Assembly (NCBI GenBank): GCA_963776055.1 | Contig: CAVZLD010000008.1 | Location: 186,001-250,000 of the forward strand | Direction: 5' to 3' | DNA: 64,000 nucleotides | Source of the DNA: CAVZLD01 sp963776055 | Lineage (GTDB): Bacteria > Planctomycetota > Planctomycetia > Pirellulales > Pirellulaceae | Shown: in pieces, positions 35,313 through 44,265 of the stretch | How positions within the stretch are numbered: position 1 is the stretch's first letter | Layout: each line of letters starts with the position of its first letter | Position numbers and translations under genes: made by a program | Notes under the pieces: model-generated | What the model was told of the DNA's origin: nothing | The model's database searches: none | Seen by the model: only the letters and a program-made list of their open reading frames with translations

Positions 35313-36133
35313 GGTGTCCTGTTGCCGGATTGTCGCGTTCCGTCGGTCAGAAAGCTCCCCAGCAACCGAGAGAACTGCTCCGGTTGCTCAATCGGTGGCG
35401 CGTGCCCACAGTCGTCTAAGAAGACCAGCTCCGAAGATCGAATGTGATCGGAAAACTGCTCGGCGACGAACGGTGGCGTGATCGAGTCATCACGACCCCA
35501 AACAATCAGCGTCGGGACGTGCACCTTTTCGAGGTCTTCGAGCATATAGTGGTCGCGGGTTGCCTTGGCCACCCTCAGCAAAAATCGGCGGTAGTGCCGG
35601 TCACTGAGCATCTCGTAGATATCGTCCACTAATTCGGGAGTCACATGCACCGGGTCGTGGAAGATCTCGCATGCCTGCTCACGAATGAATTCGCGACAGA
35701 CGCGCGGCGGACGACCACCGCTCAGGCTCCGCTCGAACAGCCCGGCGCTGCCGCTCAGAATGAGCCGTTCGACTCGTTCCGGCTGCAACAGGTAGTAGTG
35801 AAGCGCGACTTGGCCGCCCAGCGAATTGCCACACAGGGCCACTTGATCAAGCTGCATCGCGTCCGTGAACCGGATCAAGTAATGGGTCAGCTGGTCCAAG
35901 GACCGAAAAGCCGTGTGGCGACGTGTCTTGTCGTGATCGATCGGCAGCTGCAGAGCGAGAAAACGCCGGTCGCCGGCCAAATCGTGCATCAGCGACAACC
36001 AGTTGGAAGGACTGCCGAAGAGCCCGTGCAGTAGCACAACGGGTGGTCCGCCGGTACCGATGTCAAAGAAACGAAACTCGGTTCCGTCCTCTGTTGTGAT
36101 CGTCTCGCAGCCTCGCGCCGTGGTGATAGTCAT
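35297..36133 (-). CDS. Alpha/beta hydrolase
   Basis: This 278-residue protein has a classic alpha/beta fold. VVLLHGLFGSPSNW forms the oxyanion region, the nucleophile Ser104 is in GNSLGGQ, the acid Asp is near 214-215 in VWGRDDSITPP, and His243 is in DDCGHAPPIEQPEQF. All three catalytic residues are present and no leader is seen. It is likely an esterase or lipase-like hydrolase of the cytoplasm. It is the first gene of a two-gene unit with the MMPL transporter. Substrate unknown. Confidence 0.85.
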   Translation of the reverse strand: MTITTARGCETITTEDGTEFRFFDIGTGGPPVVLLHGLFGSPSNWLSLMHDLAGDRRFLALQLPIDHDKTRRHTAFRSLDQLTHYLIRFTDAMQLDQVALCGNSLGGQVALHYYLLQPERVERLILSGSAGLFERSLSGGRPPRVCREFIREQACEIFHDPVHVTPELVDDIYEMLSDRHYRRFLLRVAKATRDHYMLEDLEKVHVPTLIVWGRDDSITPPFVAEQFSDHIRSSELVFLDDCGHAPPIEQPEQFSRLLGSFLTDGTRQSGNRTPCRPR

Positions 36134-36443
36134 GGTTCCGTTAAGGGCTCCGGGTTACAAAGGGTCGCGAGTTGCTCCCCCCTCCTGTCGCCGGGGGGAA
36201 TCGATCGGATGGATGCGAAGCGAACGTCAATATATACACGATTCCAGCACCTGTTGCAGAGAAAAACGTCGGCGATCCGCACGCTGGGAGCTTTAAGAAA
36301 TCTGGGGCGCGCAATTTATTCCCCACTTTCCCGAACGTCGAAAGCGACTCTTTCGTCTACGGCAAGTTGTCTGGTTGTCGCGATTCGATTTTATCCGGGC
36401 GATTCCGGCGCGGCAAATGGAGTGAATCCTGCGATCTGGTTTG
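36134..36443. other. Gene-free spacer
   Basis: This 310-base stretch lies between two minus-strand hydrolase genes. I see no open frame with gene-like character, no repeat family member and no clear terminator. It should hold the promoter of the downstream hydrolase-MMPL unit, but no strong -35/-10 pair is evident. Confidence 0.5.
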
Positions 36444-37502
36444 TCAGCGAACCCGATTCGGCGGGCGTTCGGCGATCGGTGCGGGTGGAATGGCTTGTCG
36501 CTCGGCAGCTGACACGAAATACCCATTTTCGAGAAACTGAAGTGTGTGGCGTAACACTCGCGGATCGTGGGCGATCAGCTCGTGCAGGGCCGGTACGACC
36601 AGAAAATCGGTAGCACCGGGCAAACGAGTCGTTTCCACGGTGATGCGGCCGTCATCGTCTCCCGGCAGGAGAAATGGGCTCATCCCCACACGATTCCGCA
36701 TTCCGCCCGCGATAATGCCGAATTCCGTTTTCGGCGTCGTCAATCGACTTTCCAGATCCTCCCAGCCTACCCCCAACTGCTGGCCGGCTTCTCCGAAGAT
36801 TTTCTGGTAGACCCGCAAGTCGGCCAGCTTGGTGGCCGCAATGGATCCGTTGTTGGGGGGGGCAATCATCACGATGCGGCGGATTCGCGGATCCGGCCGC
36901 CAGCCTTGGTGCGGCGACGGATCGCCGGCCAGGTATCGGCGGATGACGATGTTTCCCATGCTGTGGCCGACCAGGTCGATCGATTCGATCCCCTTCAAGT
37001 GTCGGATCACACTGGCCAGACTGCGCGCGTGATCGTCGACGCTCGATCGCAAACTGGAATAATCCATTGGAAAAACTTCATATCCACCGTGCTTATGCAA
37101 GTAGCGGCCCAGTTGTTTCATCGACCAGCAGGGCGCGGCCAGGCCGTGCAGCAGCACGACGCCCTTGCCCCGCATCGGTGGCAATTCCTGCTCCTGCTTG
37201 ACGAGCTCCAATCGAGCGAGGCAATCGTCGAACGAGCCCTTGAGTTGCGTGTCGCCGTCTTCATCGACCAACCGGCACTGCTCGTCATGCACGTGCCTCT
37301 GAATCCTCCATTGATGAAACAGCAGTTCGTCGCTCCACGCGGTGACGCTGTCCAGCGAGGGCTTGGGGAGCGATATCCTATCGGTTAGCCGCGATACGGT
37401 GCTCGGCTCGGTCAAATCTTCCGCCCGGATGGTACTAACGATGGCGAAGCAGATCAGAAAACCGAGCGAAAATGAGAGAAGCTGCCTTTGGCCTGAGGTC
37501 AT
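36444..37502 (-). CDS. Secreted lipase-like alpha/beta hydrolase
   Basis: The 352-residue protein has a cleavable-looking leader (LLSFSLGFLICFAIVSTIRA), then a hydrolase domain: GKGVVLLHGLAAPCWSMKQL, nucleophile Ser in DLVGHSMGNIVIRRYLAG, and RIVMIAPPNNGS as in lipases related to PGAP1/EstA. A His near the C-terminus (VPALHELIAHDPRVLRHTLQF) could complete the triad. It is probably periplasmic or outer-compartment. ATG 37502 is preceded by GGAGG at a good distance, which decides the start over 37517. Confidence 0.82.
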   Translation of the reverse strand: MTSGQRQLLSFSLGFLICFAIVSTIRAEDLTEPSTVSRLTDRISLPKPSLDSVTAWSDELLFHQWRIQRHVHDEQCRLVDEDGDTQLKGSFDDCLARLELVKQEQELPPMRGKGVVLLHGLAAPCWSMKQLGRYLHKHGGYEVFPMDYSSLRSSVDDHARSLASVIRHLKGIESIDLVGHSMGNIVIRRYLAGDPSPHQGWRPDPRIRRIVMIAPPNNGSIAATKLADLRVYQKIFGEAGQQLGVGWEDLESRLTTPKTEFGIIAGGMRNRVGMSPFLLPGDDDGRITVETTRLPGATDFLVVPALHELIAHDPRVLRHTLQFLENGYFVSAAERQAIPPAPIAERPPNRVR

Positions 37503-37841
37503 CGAGATCCTCCACAAGATTCCGCAGGATGAGGTCGACGGGCTTGGTATCTTATCAACGGAACCGGACGCGACAAGATCATTCGCGCACCGCTCGTGCC
37601 GGGTTCCAGGCGGGCTGCCTCCGGGCGATCGCCCTCGTTGGCAAACTCCGGAAAAAAGCGAAACTTGAGAACTGCATCATCTCCACACCAGGGGGAGGCA
37701 GCTACTATGCTACGGATTCCATTTTTTCGCCGCCGCGGTTTGTCCGAAAGTGGGTATTCCGCTCGCTGACGTCGCTCTTGCCTCAAGTGATTGGGTTGAC
37801 TGCGGTGGCAGGGTGATCTTGGTAAAATGAAAGGATGATTC
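37503..37841. other. Gene-free spacer between divergent genes
   Basis: This 339-base stretch between the divergent secreted hydrolase and CDGSH genes should contain both promoters. No recognisable gene, repeat family or RNA is visible. Confidence 0.5.
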
Positions 37842-38057
37842 ATGTCGGAGCTTCGAATCCAGATCCGCGACAATGGCCCGTTCCTGGTTGAGGGTTCATT
37901 CGAATTGATCGATGCCAGCGGGCAGAAGTACACGTTGGATGCGAGCAAGCCGGTGTGTGCCTTGTGTCGTTGCGGCCAATCGGCGAACCGCCCTTTCTGT
38001 GACGGCTCGCACAAAGCCTGTGGCTTCCAGTCTTCCGAAAGGGCTCCGGTCGGGTGA
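37842..38057 (+). CDS. CDGSH iron-sulfur domain protein
   Basis: This short protein of 71 residues has the CDGSH signature CRCGQSANRPFCDGSH, which binds a [2Fe-2S] cluster through three Cys and one His (here the CRC pair, the C of CDGSH and its His). A further Cys precedes it. The N-terminal ~30 residues form a beta segment (GPFLVEGSFELIDASG) common to bacterial single-CDGSH proteins. Such proteins act in electron transfer or Fe-S/redox handling in the cytoplasm. It stands alone on its strand. Confidence 0.9.
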   Translation: MSELRIQIRDNGPFLVEGSFELIDASGQKYTLDASKPVCALCRCGQSANRPFCDGSHKACGFQSSERAPVG

Positions 38058-38333
38058 TTTGCCCGCCGTCGCGGTCCCACACGCGTCGAATGGCACGCTC
38101 CGGGTTCTGATTGCGCGACATCTTTTCCCCAACCGGAGACGGAGGATCGACGGCGGACCGGGGGCCGGAGCGATGCACGATTCCCGCTCATCTATCGCGA
38201 TCGGTGATCCTCGGTGCGCCGATCGCCGACACTCTCTGGCGGAATCCCATGCCGTGGTTTAGCATCGAGAGTCTTCGCCGCCATTTTTCTGAAGGAACTT
38301 GATTCTCGGTCCGGCTTGAAAGGAGATTGCCAC

Positions 38334-39168
38334 ATGTCGCGCGAGCCCGAGGTGGAAGTGGAGATTGCGGAAACTTCCGAGCGTTTTATCGGGCAATGGA
38401 ATCGCCTGATCAGTACCACGAATTGGGAGAAGGGACGGATCATCCACGAGTGGCGATCAGCTGGCGTCGCATCAGGAGCCCCCGCGACCGAATACTCGGA
38501 TGAGGCCTGGAGTCGACTCGTCGGCGGCGTGACGGGCCAGCACGTGGGGCGACTCCGCCGGGTGTACGAACGTTTTGGCGGAGTGTATCAGGACTACGAA
38601 GGCCTGTATTGGAGTCATTTTCAGGCGGCACTCGACTGGGATGATGCGGAGATGTGGCTGGAGGGTGGCGCTGCAGAATTCCTGGTCGGTATCGCAGGTT
38701 CGCCAGCAGCGCTGGGAGACTCTGGGGGCGGCGGACGGTGAGGAACCGCGGGAAGCGGACTTGGTTGCGGTTGACCCGGACGAGGACTTCGTTTCGTCAG
38801 CCGCTGGTCCGTCCGATCAGGCGGACGTCGTGTCACGCACCGTGCCTGACGGGGAGTTTCTGGCGGAGGCACGGAGTCCGGCGGGACCTGACTTTGGCGA
38901 CGAGGACGAGCCGGCCGCACACGGACGGAAGGAGGACCTGGCGACGGATCTTCCGAGACAGGATGAACCGGCTTGTATACCCTTGCAACGTCCTTTCGAG
39001 AATCTGCCCCCGTTGCCCGAGGATTTAGCAGGGGCCTTCGAGTCTTTTCAGTTAGCCATTCTGCGCCACAAGGCCAGCGGGTGGCAGGAAACATCGTGTG
39101 ACGACGTGCTGGCCTCGCTCGACGCCCTCAAAACGCTCACGCTGGCTCCATCGGCCGCAGACGCCTAA
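38334..39168 (+). CDS. Hypothetical conserved-looking cytoplasmic protein, frameshifted
   Basis: No named family is recognised. Translation starts at ATG 38334 with AGGAG upstream. The N-terminal ~110 residues look well ordered: ERFIGQWNRLISTTNWEKGR, a YSDEAWSRLVGGVTGQHVGR segment resembling a helix-turn-helix, then YEGLYWSHFQAALDWDDAEM. Near 38663-38667 the frame must shift (GGGTGGCG, one base too many) to continue LQNSWSVSQVRQQRWETLGA. The rest is an acidic, disordered linker and a final helical segment (AGAFESFQLAILRHKASGW). The helix-turn-helix-like part hints at DNA binding; this is a guess. Length about 277 residues. Confidence 0.6.
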
Positions 39169-39185
39169 TCGGATTGCGAACTCCT

Positions 39186-39791
39186 ATGACAGAAGATTCG
39201 TTGGAAAGTGCGCGTCACAGCATTCGAGATGAACTAGGGGCTGTAGCGGTTTTCATCGGGGTTGTCTGGGCCGTTTTTCTGCTGGACCAATTCCTCCCCT
39301 TGGAACGATTCGGTCTGGTGCCCCGGCACCTGATCGGCTTGGTTGGGATTGTCACGATGACCTTTTTGCATGCCGACTTCGCACATCTGTTAGGCAATAC
39401 GGCTCCCTTGTTTATTCTGTTGACCCTTCTGGCTGGCTCCAATGCCCAGTCCTGGCAGATCGTCGGGTTGATCATTGGGTTGGGCGGCAGCCTGTTGTGG
39501 ATTCTGGGGACTCCTGGGACCCACTTGGGAGCCAGCTTGTTGATCTCGGGGTTGGTCACGTTCCTGATTGCGGCCGGGTTGTTCTTCGAACGGCGTCCTG
39601 TTTCGCTGGCGATCGCTCTGATCGTGGGTTTCTTGTACGGAATACCGTTGCTGATGAGCGTCATTCCACGCTTCTCTTCCACGAATCGAATATCTTGGGA
39701 TGGGCATCTTTACGGCGCGATCGCCGGTGTAGCCATTGCCTACCTGCTGATCCGCCGGTCCTCCTCAGCGGCGCCGCCGGATCTGGCGTAG
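39186..39791 (+). CDS. Rhomboid-family membrane protein
   Basis: This 201-residue protein has six hydrophobic segments. HADFAHLLGNTAPLF matches the rhomboid H-x4-H-x3-N motif. THLGASLLISGL contains the nucleophile position as GAS followed by L rather than the usual G. WDGHLYGAIAGVAIAYLL carries the catalytic His. Rhomboids cleave membrane-anchored proteins within the bilayer. Ser and His are both present, so activity is possible, but the altered GxSG motif leaves doubt. The start is ATG 39186, with TTG 39174 as an alternative. Confidence 0.78.
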   Translation: MTEDSLESARHSIRDELGAVAVFIGVVWAVFLLDQFLPLERFGLVPRHLIGLVGIVTMTFLHADFAHLLGNTAPLFILLTLLAGSNAQSWQIVGLIIGLGGSLLWILGTPGTHLGASLLISGLVTFLIAAGLFFERRPVSLAIALIVGFLYGIPLLMSVIPRFSSTNRISWDGHLYGAIAGVAIAYLLIRRSSSAAPPDLA

Positions 39792-40304
39792 GATCCTGCC
39801 GCTCGATCGATGTGCTTGGCACCTAGCGAGCAGCAGGGGGACTCGCCTGCCATCGCAGGTGCCCACGGAACGTCTACTCGCTACAGCGCGGAGCACCTCC
39901 TGTCGCGTCTCATCGCCCTCTCTGCTCGGAAGACATGTCGCCCCGAACGCTGCCTGTTCGTGCGAGAAGCACGAGATCGCGTTTTTTCCCCTCTGAAGAG
40001 GGTGCGGGATGGAGCGAATGCTGGCAACCGCTGGTCGTCGCCGACCGAATACGTCGGTCAGAAGTTGATCGATGGCCCGCGTCGAAAACCAATTTGTCTC
40101 CCAAAGCCATGTGTACAACAGCACTGGCCAGCGGTTATAGTGTCTTCGGCTGGTTGCCGAACGAGACCCTGGGGCTGGATCCCAATCGATTTTGCCACCG
40201 CTTCGCGTTCGCTACTTCCACCGCGGGGCTGCCGCGACGGCATCCCTGATTTTTCGTTTCTTGGGCCCGATGTCAAAGTCGGGTCGGTTTCTGTTTGGAG
40301 ATTG
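39792..40304. other. Gene-free spacer holding a dispersed ~73-bp repeat
   Basis: This 513-base stretch lies upstream of the RRM gene. A repeat copy lies near 39902-39976. The remainder should include the RRM promoter and its long leader, as is usual for cold-inducible RNA-binding protein genes, but I could not pick out a strong promoter. Confidence 0.5.
39902..39976. repeat. Dispersed ~73-bp repeat, copy A
   Basis: This copy aligns without gaps to 42273-42347 and 57161-57235. Shared blocks include TCGCCCT.TCT.CTCG.AAG, a GTCGCC.CGAACGC block and TGCGA near the end. Overall identity is roughly 65-75 percent by eye. Confidence 0.65.
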
Positions 40305-40604
40305 ATGGTGGGTAAGAAGCTGTATTGTGGGAACCTGAGTTACAACGTCCGCAGTTCCGATCTGGAGCAGTTGTTTTCTCAGTTCGGGAGCGTCGTTAGC
40401 GCCCAAGTTATCGATGACCGTGACACCGGGCGGAGCAAAGGTTTCGGGTTCGTCGAGATGGCAAATGACAGCGAGGCTGCGGCTGCCATCGAGGCTCTCG
40501 ACGGTCGGGAGCACGAGGGTCGAGCACTTAAGGTGAACGAAGCCCGACCGCGTGAGCCGCGCGGTGGCGGTGGCGGCGGCGGTGGCCGCGGCGGCCGCTG
40601 GTAG
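40305..40604 (+). CDS. RRM-type RNA-binding protein with glycine-rich tail
   Basis: This 99-residue protein has one RNA recognition motif: RNP2 is LYCGNLSY and RNP1 is KGFGFVEM, separated as expected, followed by ALKVNEARPREP and a Gly/Arg-rich tail. Bacterial proteins of this type (cyanobacterial Rbp-like) bind RNA and are often cold-induced. ATG 40305 has GGAG upstream; the frame is open much further back without similarity. A strong terminator follows 60 bases after the stop. Confidence 0.92.
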   Translation: MVGKKLYCGNLSYNVRSSDLEQLFSQFGSVVSAQVIDDRDTGRSKGFGFVEMANDSEAAAAIEALDGREHEGRALKVNEARPREPRGGGGGGGGRGGRW

Positions 40605-40664
40605 TTTTTCCGGGCGAAAGCCCTGCGACGCGATCTCCTCCGCGTCCTGAAACGGAAACTTTAA

Positions 40665-40710
40665 CAGAGGTCCGGCATTCATTCCGATGGGTGCCGGACC
40701 TCTGCGTTTT
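40665..40710 (+). terminator. Rho-independent terminator of the RRM gene
   Basis: Perfect 12-base arms (CAGAGGTCCGGC at 40665-40676 and its complement at 40693-40704) enclose a 16-base loop and are followed by CGTTTT. It lies between the RRM gene and the convergent SDR gene and could also slow transcription from the SDR side. Confidence 0.85.
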
Positions 40711-40758
40711 GGCCCGGTTGGGCCGCCACATTGTGGGAAGCGGCCGATGCGGGGCCGA

Positions 40759-41529
40759 TCAGCCCGAGCGAGGTGTGCTTTTGCCCTGAAGGTGGACCGT
40801 GCTGAGACCGCCGTCGATCGAGAGGGTCTCGCCGGTGATCCAACGGTTGGACGGGTCGAGGAGCCAGACAATGGCCGCGGCGATATCGTGGGGCTCTCCG
40901 AGTTGGCCCAGAGCGTGCATCGCCCGCGACGCTTGCTCGGATCGCTCATTGCTCCAGATCCGTTCGGTCAACGGTGTCTTGACGAGTCCGGGAGCGACCA
41001 CGTTGAACCGTAATCGGCGCGACGCGTAGGTCGCGGCGGCCGACTTGGCCAACCCGATCACACCTGCCTTGGCTGCCGCGATGGCCTCATGGTGAGCGAG
41101 TCCGATGCGTGCGGCGGCGGAGGAAATCAGGACCACGGACCCTTCGTTCTTCATCGTTTTGGCCGCGGCTCGAACCGTGGCGAAGGCCGAAGTCAAGTTC
41201 TTTGCCAGCGTGTCGTGCCATTCGACTTCACTGGTCAGGTGGGCGGGTTTGAGCAGGACGGAGCCGACACAATTGACGACGCCATCAATCCGGCCGAACG
41301 TCTCCATCGCCGAAGATAGGCAGGCTTCCACCTCGCCGAGTTGGGTTGCGTCCACGACAAACGACGGACTTGTCAGTTCGGTGGCAAGTGCAGTCAGCCG
41401 CTCGCTCGATCTTGCGGCGAGCAGCACGTTCCACCCTCGGGCCTTTGCCGAGCGAGCTGTTTCAGCGCCGATGCCGCCGGAGGCGCCGAAGATCACAATC
41501 GTTGGTACTGTCGAATCACCCGTGGGCAT
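40759..41529 (-). CDS. Short-chain dehydrogenase/reductase
   Basis: This 256-residue Rossmann enzyme has IVIFGASGGIGAETA for cofactor binding, DGVVNCVGS as the NNAG-like element, catalytic Ser in VVLISSAAAR and Lys in AIAAAKAGVIGLAKS. It also has the PG motif (VVAPGLVKTPLT) and C-terminal ITGETLSIDGGLSTV. The usual Tyr of YxxxK is replaced: the residue four before Lys is Ile, with two His just upstream. Activity may be altered or use another residue. ATG 41529 has GAGG close upstream. No pathway is indicated by neighbours. Confidence 0.87.
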   Translation of the reverse strand: MPTGDSTVPTIVIFGASGGIGAETARSAKARGWNVLLAARSSERLTALATELTSPSFVVDATQLGEVEACLSSAMETFGRIDGVVNCVGSVLLKPAHLTSEVEWHDTLAKNLTSAFATVRAAAKTMKNEGSVVLISSAAARIGLAHHEAIAAAKAGVIGLAKSAAATYASRRLRFNVVAPGLVKTPLTERIWSNERSEQASRAMHALGQLGEPHDIAAAIVWLLDPSNRWITGETLSIDGGLSTVHLQGKSTPRSG

Positions 41530-41806
41530 CGCTGACCTCATCTTTTTTGGCAGTGTTCGGCGGTACTGTTCTTCACTGCGTCGTCGCGAATGGTCCTCAG
41601 AAGGCAACGCGAAGACGGGAAATCTCCGGACTCCCGTGGGTCGTCCTGCCTCCTTCGCCGCGCCATGCGTAGTAAAGGCGACCGGCTCGTTTCGACAAGT
41701 CCGCAGCCAGAGCTGGCAGCATGATTCGTAGCCACGCCGATGGACCTGCGGGGTGACCAGAAGTTATGCTGTCGGGCTCTTGCGTCGTCTTTGAGGGGAG
41801 GATCCG

Positions 41807-42229
41807 ATGAAATCGTATCGACAGTGTTTGACCTTCAACGTTCCGGAGCGAATGGACTTCGTCAACATCACGCCACAAGTCCACGAAGCGGTGGTCGCCA
41901 GTGGAGTGCAGGAGGGTCTGGTGTTGGTCAACGCGATGCACATCACAGCTTCAGTTTTTATCAACGACGATGAACCCGGATTACATCGCGACTACAAGAA
42001 ATGGCTTGAGCAACTGGCGCCGTTCGATCCGTCTCCAGAACGATACCATCACAATCGGACCGGCGAGGACAATGCCGATGCGCACCACAAACGACAGGTG
42101 ATGGGCCGCGAAGTTGTGGTGGCGATCACGGAAGGCCGGTTGGATTTCGGACCGTGGGAGCAGATCTTTTACGGCGAGTTTGACGGGCGGCGTCCGAAGC
42201 GCGTCCTGGTAAAGATCATCGGCGAGTAG
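41807..42229 (+). CDS. yjbQ: YjbQ family protein (UPF0047)
   Basis: This 140-residue protein has all the family landmarks: GLVLVNAMHITASVFINDDEPGL, then HHNRTGEDNADAHHKRQVMG and LDFGPWEQIFYGEFDGRR. Members have been reported to show weak thiamine-phosphate synthase activity and to bind a metal through the clustered His; the true role is unsettled. A strong ribosome site (GGGGAGGATCCG) precedes ATG 41807. It is single and convergent with the lipoprotein gene at 42216. Confidence 0.92.
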   Translation: MKSYRQCLTFNVPERMDFVNITPQVHEAVVASGVQEGLVLVNAMHITASVFINDDEPGLHRDYKKWLEQLAPFDPSPERYHHNRTGEDNADAHHKRQVMGREVVVAITEGRLDFGPWEQIFYGEFDGRRPKRVLVKIIGE

Positions 42230-43487
42230 TCGGCGGAGAAGGGGGCCGGGTTCCAGCGCGTAGCGCGGCCCCGTGGCGTTTCGTCGCCCTTTCTACTCGA
42301 AAGCAACGTCGCCTCGAACGCGACATATTTCCGCGACAAACACTAGCGATAAGGTCGCCAGGTGGGTGCGCCGGGTAAGCGATCCGCTGCGGCCGCGTTC
42401 GCCCGGTGATCGTACGACGCGGAGCCGTACGCGGGCGTGCCGCGTTGGCGACCGTCGGGGACGGCCCCGTGGCCTCTTCGAGTTCGACCGGTGCGGATGG
42501 TGGTTCGAGAGTGCCATCGGCCAGCAGGCTTTGGGCCAGCGTCGGTTCGCGCGTGGCACTCCATGGATCGGCATCGGATGACGCCGAGGGTGCTTTCGCG
42601 GCGATCGGTGGTGTTGGCAACTGCCGCGCTGGGCGGTTCAGCCGAATCTCGCGCTCCACTTGGTGAGCCTGGCCGGCAATGCTGCAGTAACGGACCAGCA
42701 CTTTCAGGCGTGCACTGGCCGGACGATCATCGGGCCAGGGCAACTTCAGGTGAATGCCTTGTCCCAGAAGGGTTTCCTTCATCCGCGTGGTGGTCTCGGT
42801 GGCATCGAAATCCCAGCGGGCGATGCGTCCGTTGATCCCGGATTGTGACGGGTCGATCACGTCAATCGAAACGTCCCCGGGCATGGCAAGGTAGTCGCCG
42901 GCCGCATTCTGCGGCTCAATCACGACCAGCAGTCCGTCGTCACCGGGTTGGCCATCGAGGTCAATGCCGCCGGTCAATCGACTGTTGAGGACGATGCGGC
43001 TTACGTTCACGTCCTCTGGTACGTGTTGCGTGACATCATCTCGCGCGGGAACGCGAGTTTCGCGTGGAGGCGTCGCCGAATCCAACGAGTCTTTCTCGTC
43101 GAGTTCCGAATCGGCCTCGTCGGACGGAGGGCCGTATTCGATTTCTGGAATCGTCAGGTCCGGCTCTTCGTAGGTCGGTGTCGGAGCGGGGGCCACGCTG
43201 CGACGGTCCGTTCCAGGATCCGCTAGCTGCGGTTGGCCGGACTCGGGTGACGCCGATCCCCGCTCCAATTGCGCGATCTGTTGTCGCAGGGCGGCATTGT
43301 TCTGGCGACAGGATTGCAGTTGGGCGCAATGGAGTCCCAACTGACGGTCCATGTCGTAGAACTCGTCTTCCATCCAGCGCAGTTCGCTCTCGAGTAGCTC
43401 GATCGATGGATCCGGGCCCCGGCAACCGGCGGCTGCCAGCGAGAAAAGAACTGCCATCAGCAACGAGTGCCGCACGTAAGCATCCAT
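42216..43487 (-). CDS. Hypothetical lipoprotein with coiled coil, likely frameshifted at the 3' end
   Basis: The leader ends in SLAAAGC, a lipobox. A coiled-coil segment follows (residues ~25-75, IELLESELRWMEDEFYDMDR), then an acidic Pro-rich linker and a folded domain (about 160-290) with SRLTGGIDLDGQPGDDGLLV and ARWDFDATETTTRMKETLL, which looks beta-rich. The C-terminus after RTITGRTRPQR probably results from a frameshift: in another frame the chain would end GAPTWRPYR followed by TAG at 42343, just before a dispersed repeat. The frame as given reads through that repeat. I cannot assign a function; it resembles planctomycete surface lipoproteins of unknown role. Confidence 0.65.
   Translation of the reverse strand: MDAYVRHSLLMAVLFSLAAAGCRGPDPSIELLESELRWMEDEFYDMDRQLGLHCAQLQSCRQNNAALRQQIAQLERGSASPESGQPQLADPGTDRRSVAPAPTPTYEEPDLTIPEIEYGPPSDEADSELDEKDSLDSATPPRETRVPARDDVTQHVPEDVNVSRIVLNSRLTGGIDLDGQPGDDGLLVVIEPQNAAGDYLAMPGDVSIDVIDPSQSGINGRIARWDFDATETTTRMKETLLGQGIHLKLPWPDDRPASARLKVLVRYCSIAGQAHQVEREIRLNRPARQLPTPPIAAKAPSASSDADPWSATREPTLAQSLLADGTLEPPSAPVELEEATGPSPTVANAARPRTAPRRTITGRTRPQRIAYPAHPPGDLIASVCRGNMSRSRRRCFRVERATKRHGAALRAGTRPPSPPTTRR
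42273..42347. repeat. Dispersed ~73-bp repeat, copy B
   Basis: It aligns without gaps to copies A and C, sharing GTGGCGTT, the CGCCCTTTCT block and the CGAACGC block. It overlaps the 3' end of the lipoprotein reading frame, which supports the view that the true stop was lost. Confidence 0.65.
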
Positions 43488-43622
43488 GCTATACGGGCTC
43501 CGCACCGGCTAGAAGTCGTAGGGGAAAACTCACACTCAGACCGGAAGATGTCTTCCTGCCGATCTGCAACACACGCCGAAGGCCCGCCAGCCGATCAGGA
43601 GTCTTCGGTCGCGCGTGTTGTG

Positions 43623-44222
43623 TTACTTGGTCTTCTTGCTGTCCATCGTTTCAATTACGTGATCGATCAATTTGTATTCCTTGGCTTCCGTTGCCGTCAT
43701 GAAACGATCGCGATCGGTGTCGGACTCGATCTTTTCCAGCGGTTGACCGGTGTGCTTCAACAGGATTTCATTCAACCGATGTTTCACATTCTTGAACTCT
43801 TTCGCATGAATCATGATGTCTTCGGCCGTGCCTTGCATACCCGCCAGCGGCTGATGAATCATGATTCGCGCATTGGGCAGTGCGTGGCGCTTGTTTGCGG
43901 CTCCCGCCGTCAGCAGCACCGCGCCCATCGAGGCGGCTTGTCCAATGCAATACGTGGCCACGTCGCAGGTGACGAATTGCATCGTGTCGTAGATCGCCAA
44001 ACCCGCGCTTACGCTCCCGCCCGGGGAGTTGATGTACAGATGAATGTCCGCATGCGGGTCGTCCGACTGCAGGAACAGCAACTGCGCGACGAGGGAATTG
44101 GCGACTTCGTCATTGACCGAGCTGCCGAGGAACACGATTCGGTCCTTCAGCAGTCGGCTGTAGATGTCATAAACGCGCTCTTCACGGCCGCTTTTTTCGA
44201 CAACGTAAGGAATCAGGGGCAT
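43623..44222 (-). CDS. clpP: ATP-dependent Clp protease proteolytic subunit (second copy)
   Basis: This 199-residue protein has the ClpP Ser-His-Asp triad: Ser in GQAASMGAVLLTAG, His in IMIHQPLAGMQG and Asp in SDTDRDRFM. The axial-loop and handle regions are of normal length. ClpP forms tetradecameric rings that degrade proteins unfolded by ClpX or ClpA. It lies 43 bases after another clpP, which follows tig. Two different ClpPs may form a mixed ring as in actinobacteria and some other phyla. No clpX follows in the window; the next gene downstream is convergent or unrelated. Confidence 0.95.
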   Translation of the reverse strand: MPLIPYVVEKSGREERVYDIYSRLLKDRIVFLGSSVNDEVANSLVAQLLFLQSDDPHADIHLYINSPGGSVSAGLAIYDTMQFVTCDVATYCIGQAASMGAVLLTAGAANKRHALPNARIMIHQPLAGMQGTAEDIMIHAKEFKNVKHRLNEILLKHTGQPLEKIESDTDRDRFMTATEAKEYKLIDHVIETMDSKKTK

Positions 44223-44265
44223 CGCGCCGCAGCTCCATCATTATTGCAGGTGGGGGGTCGAGTTC

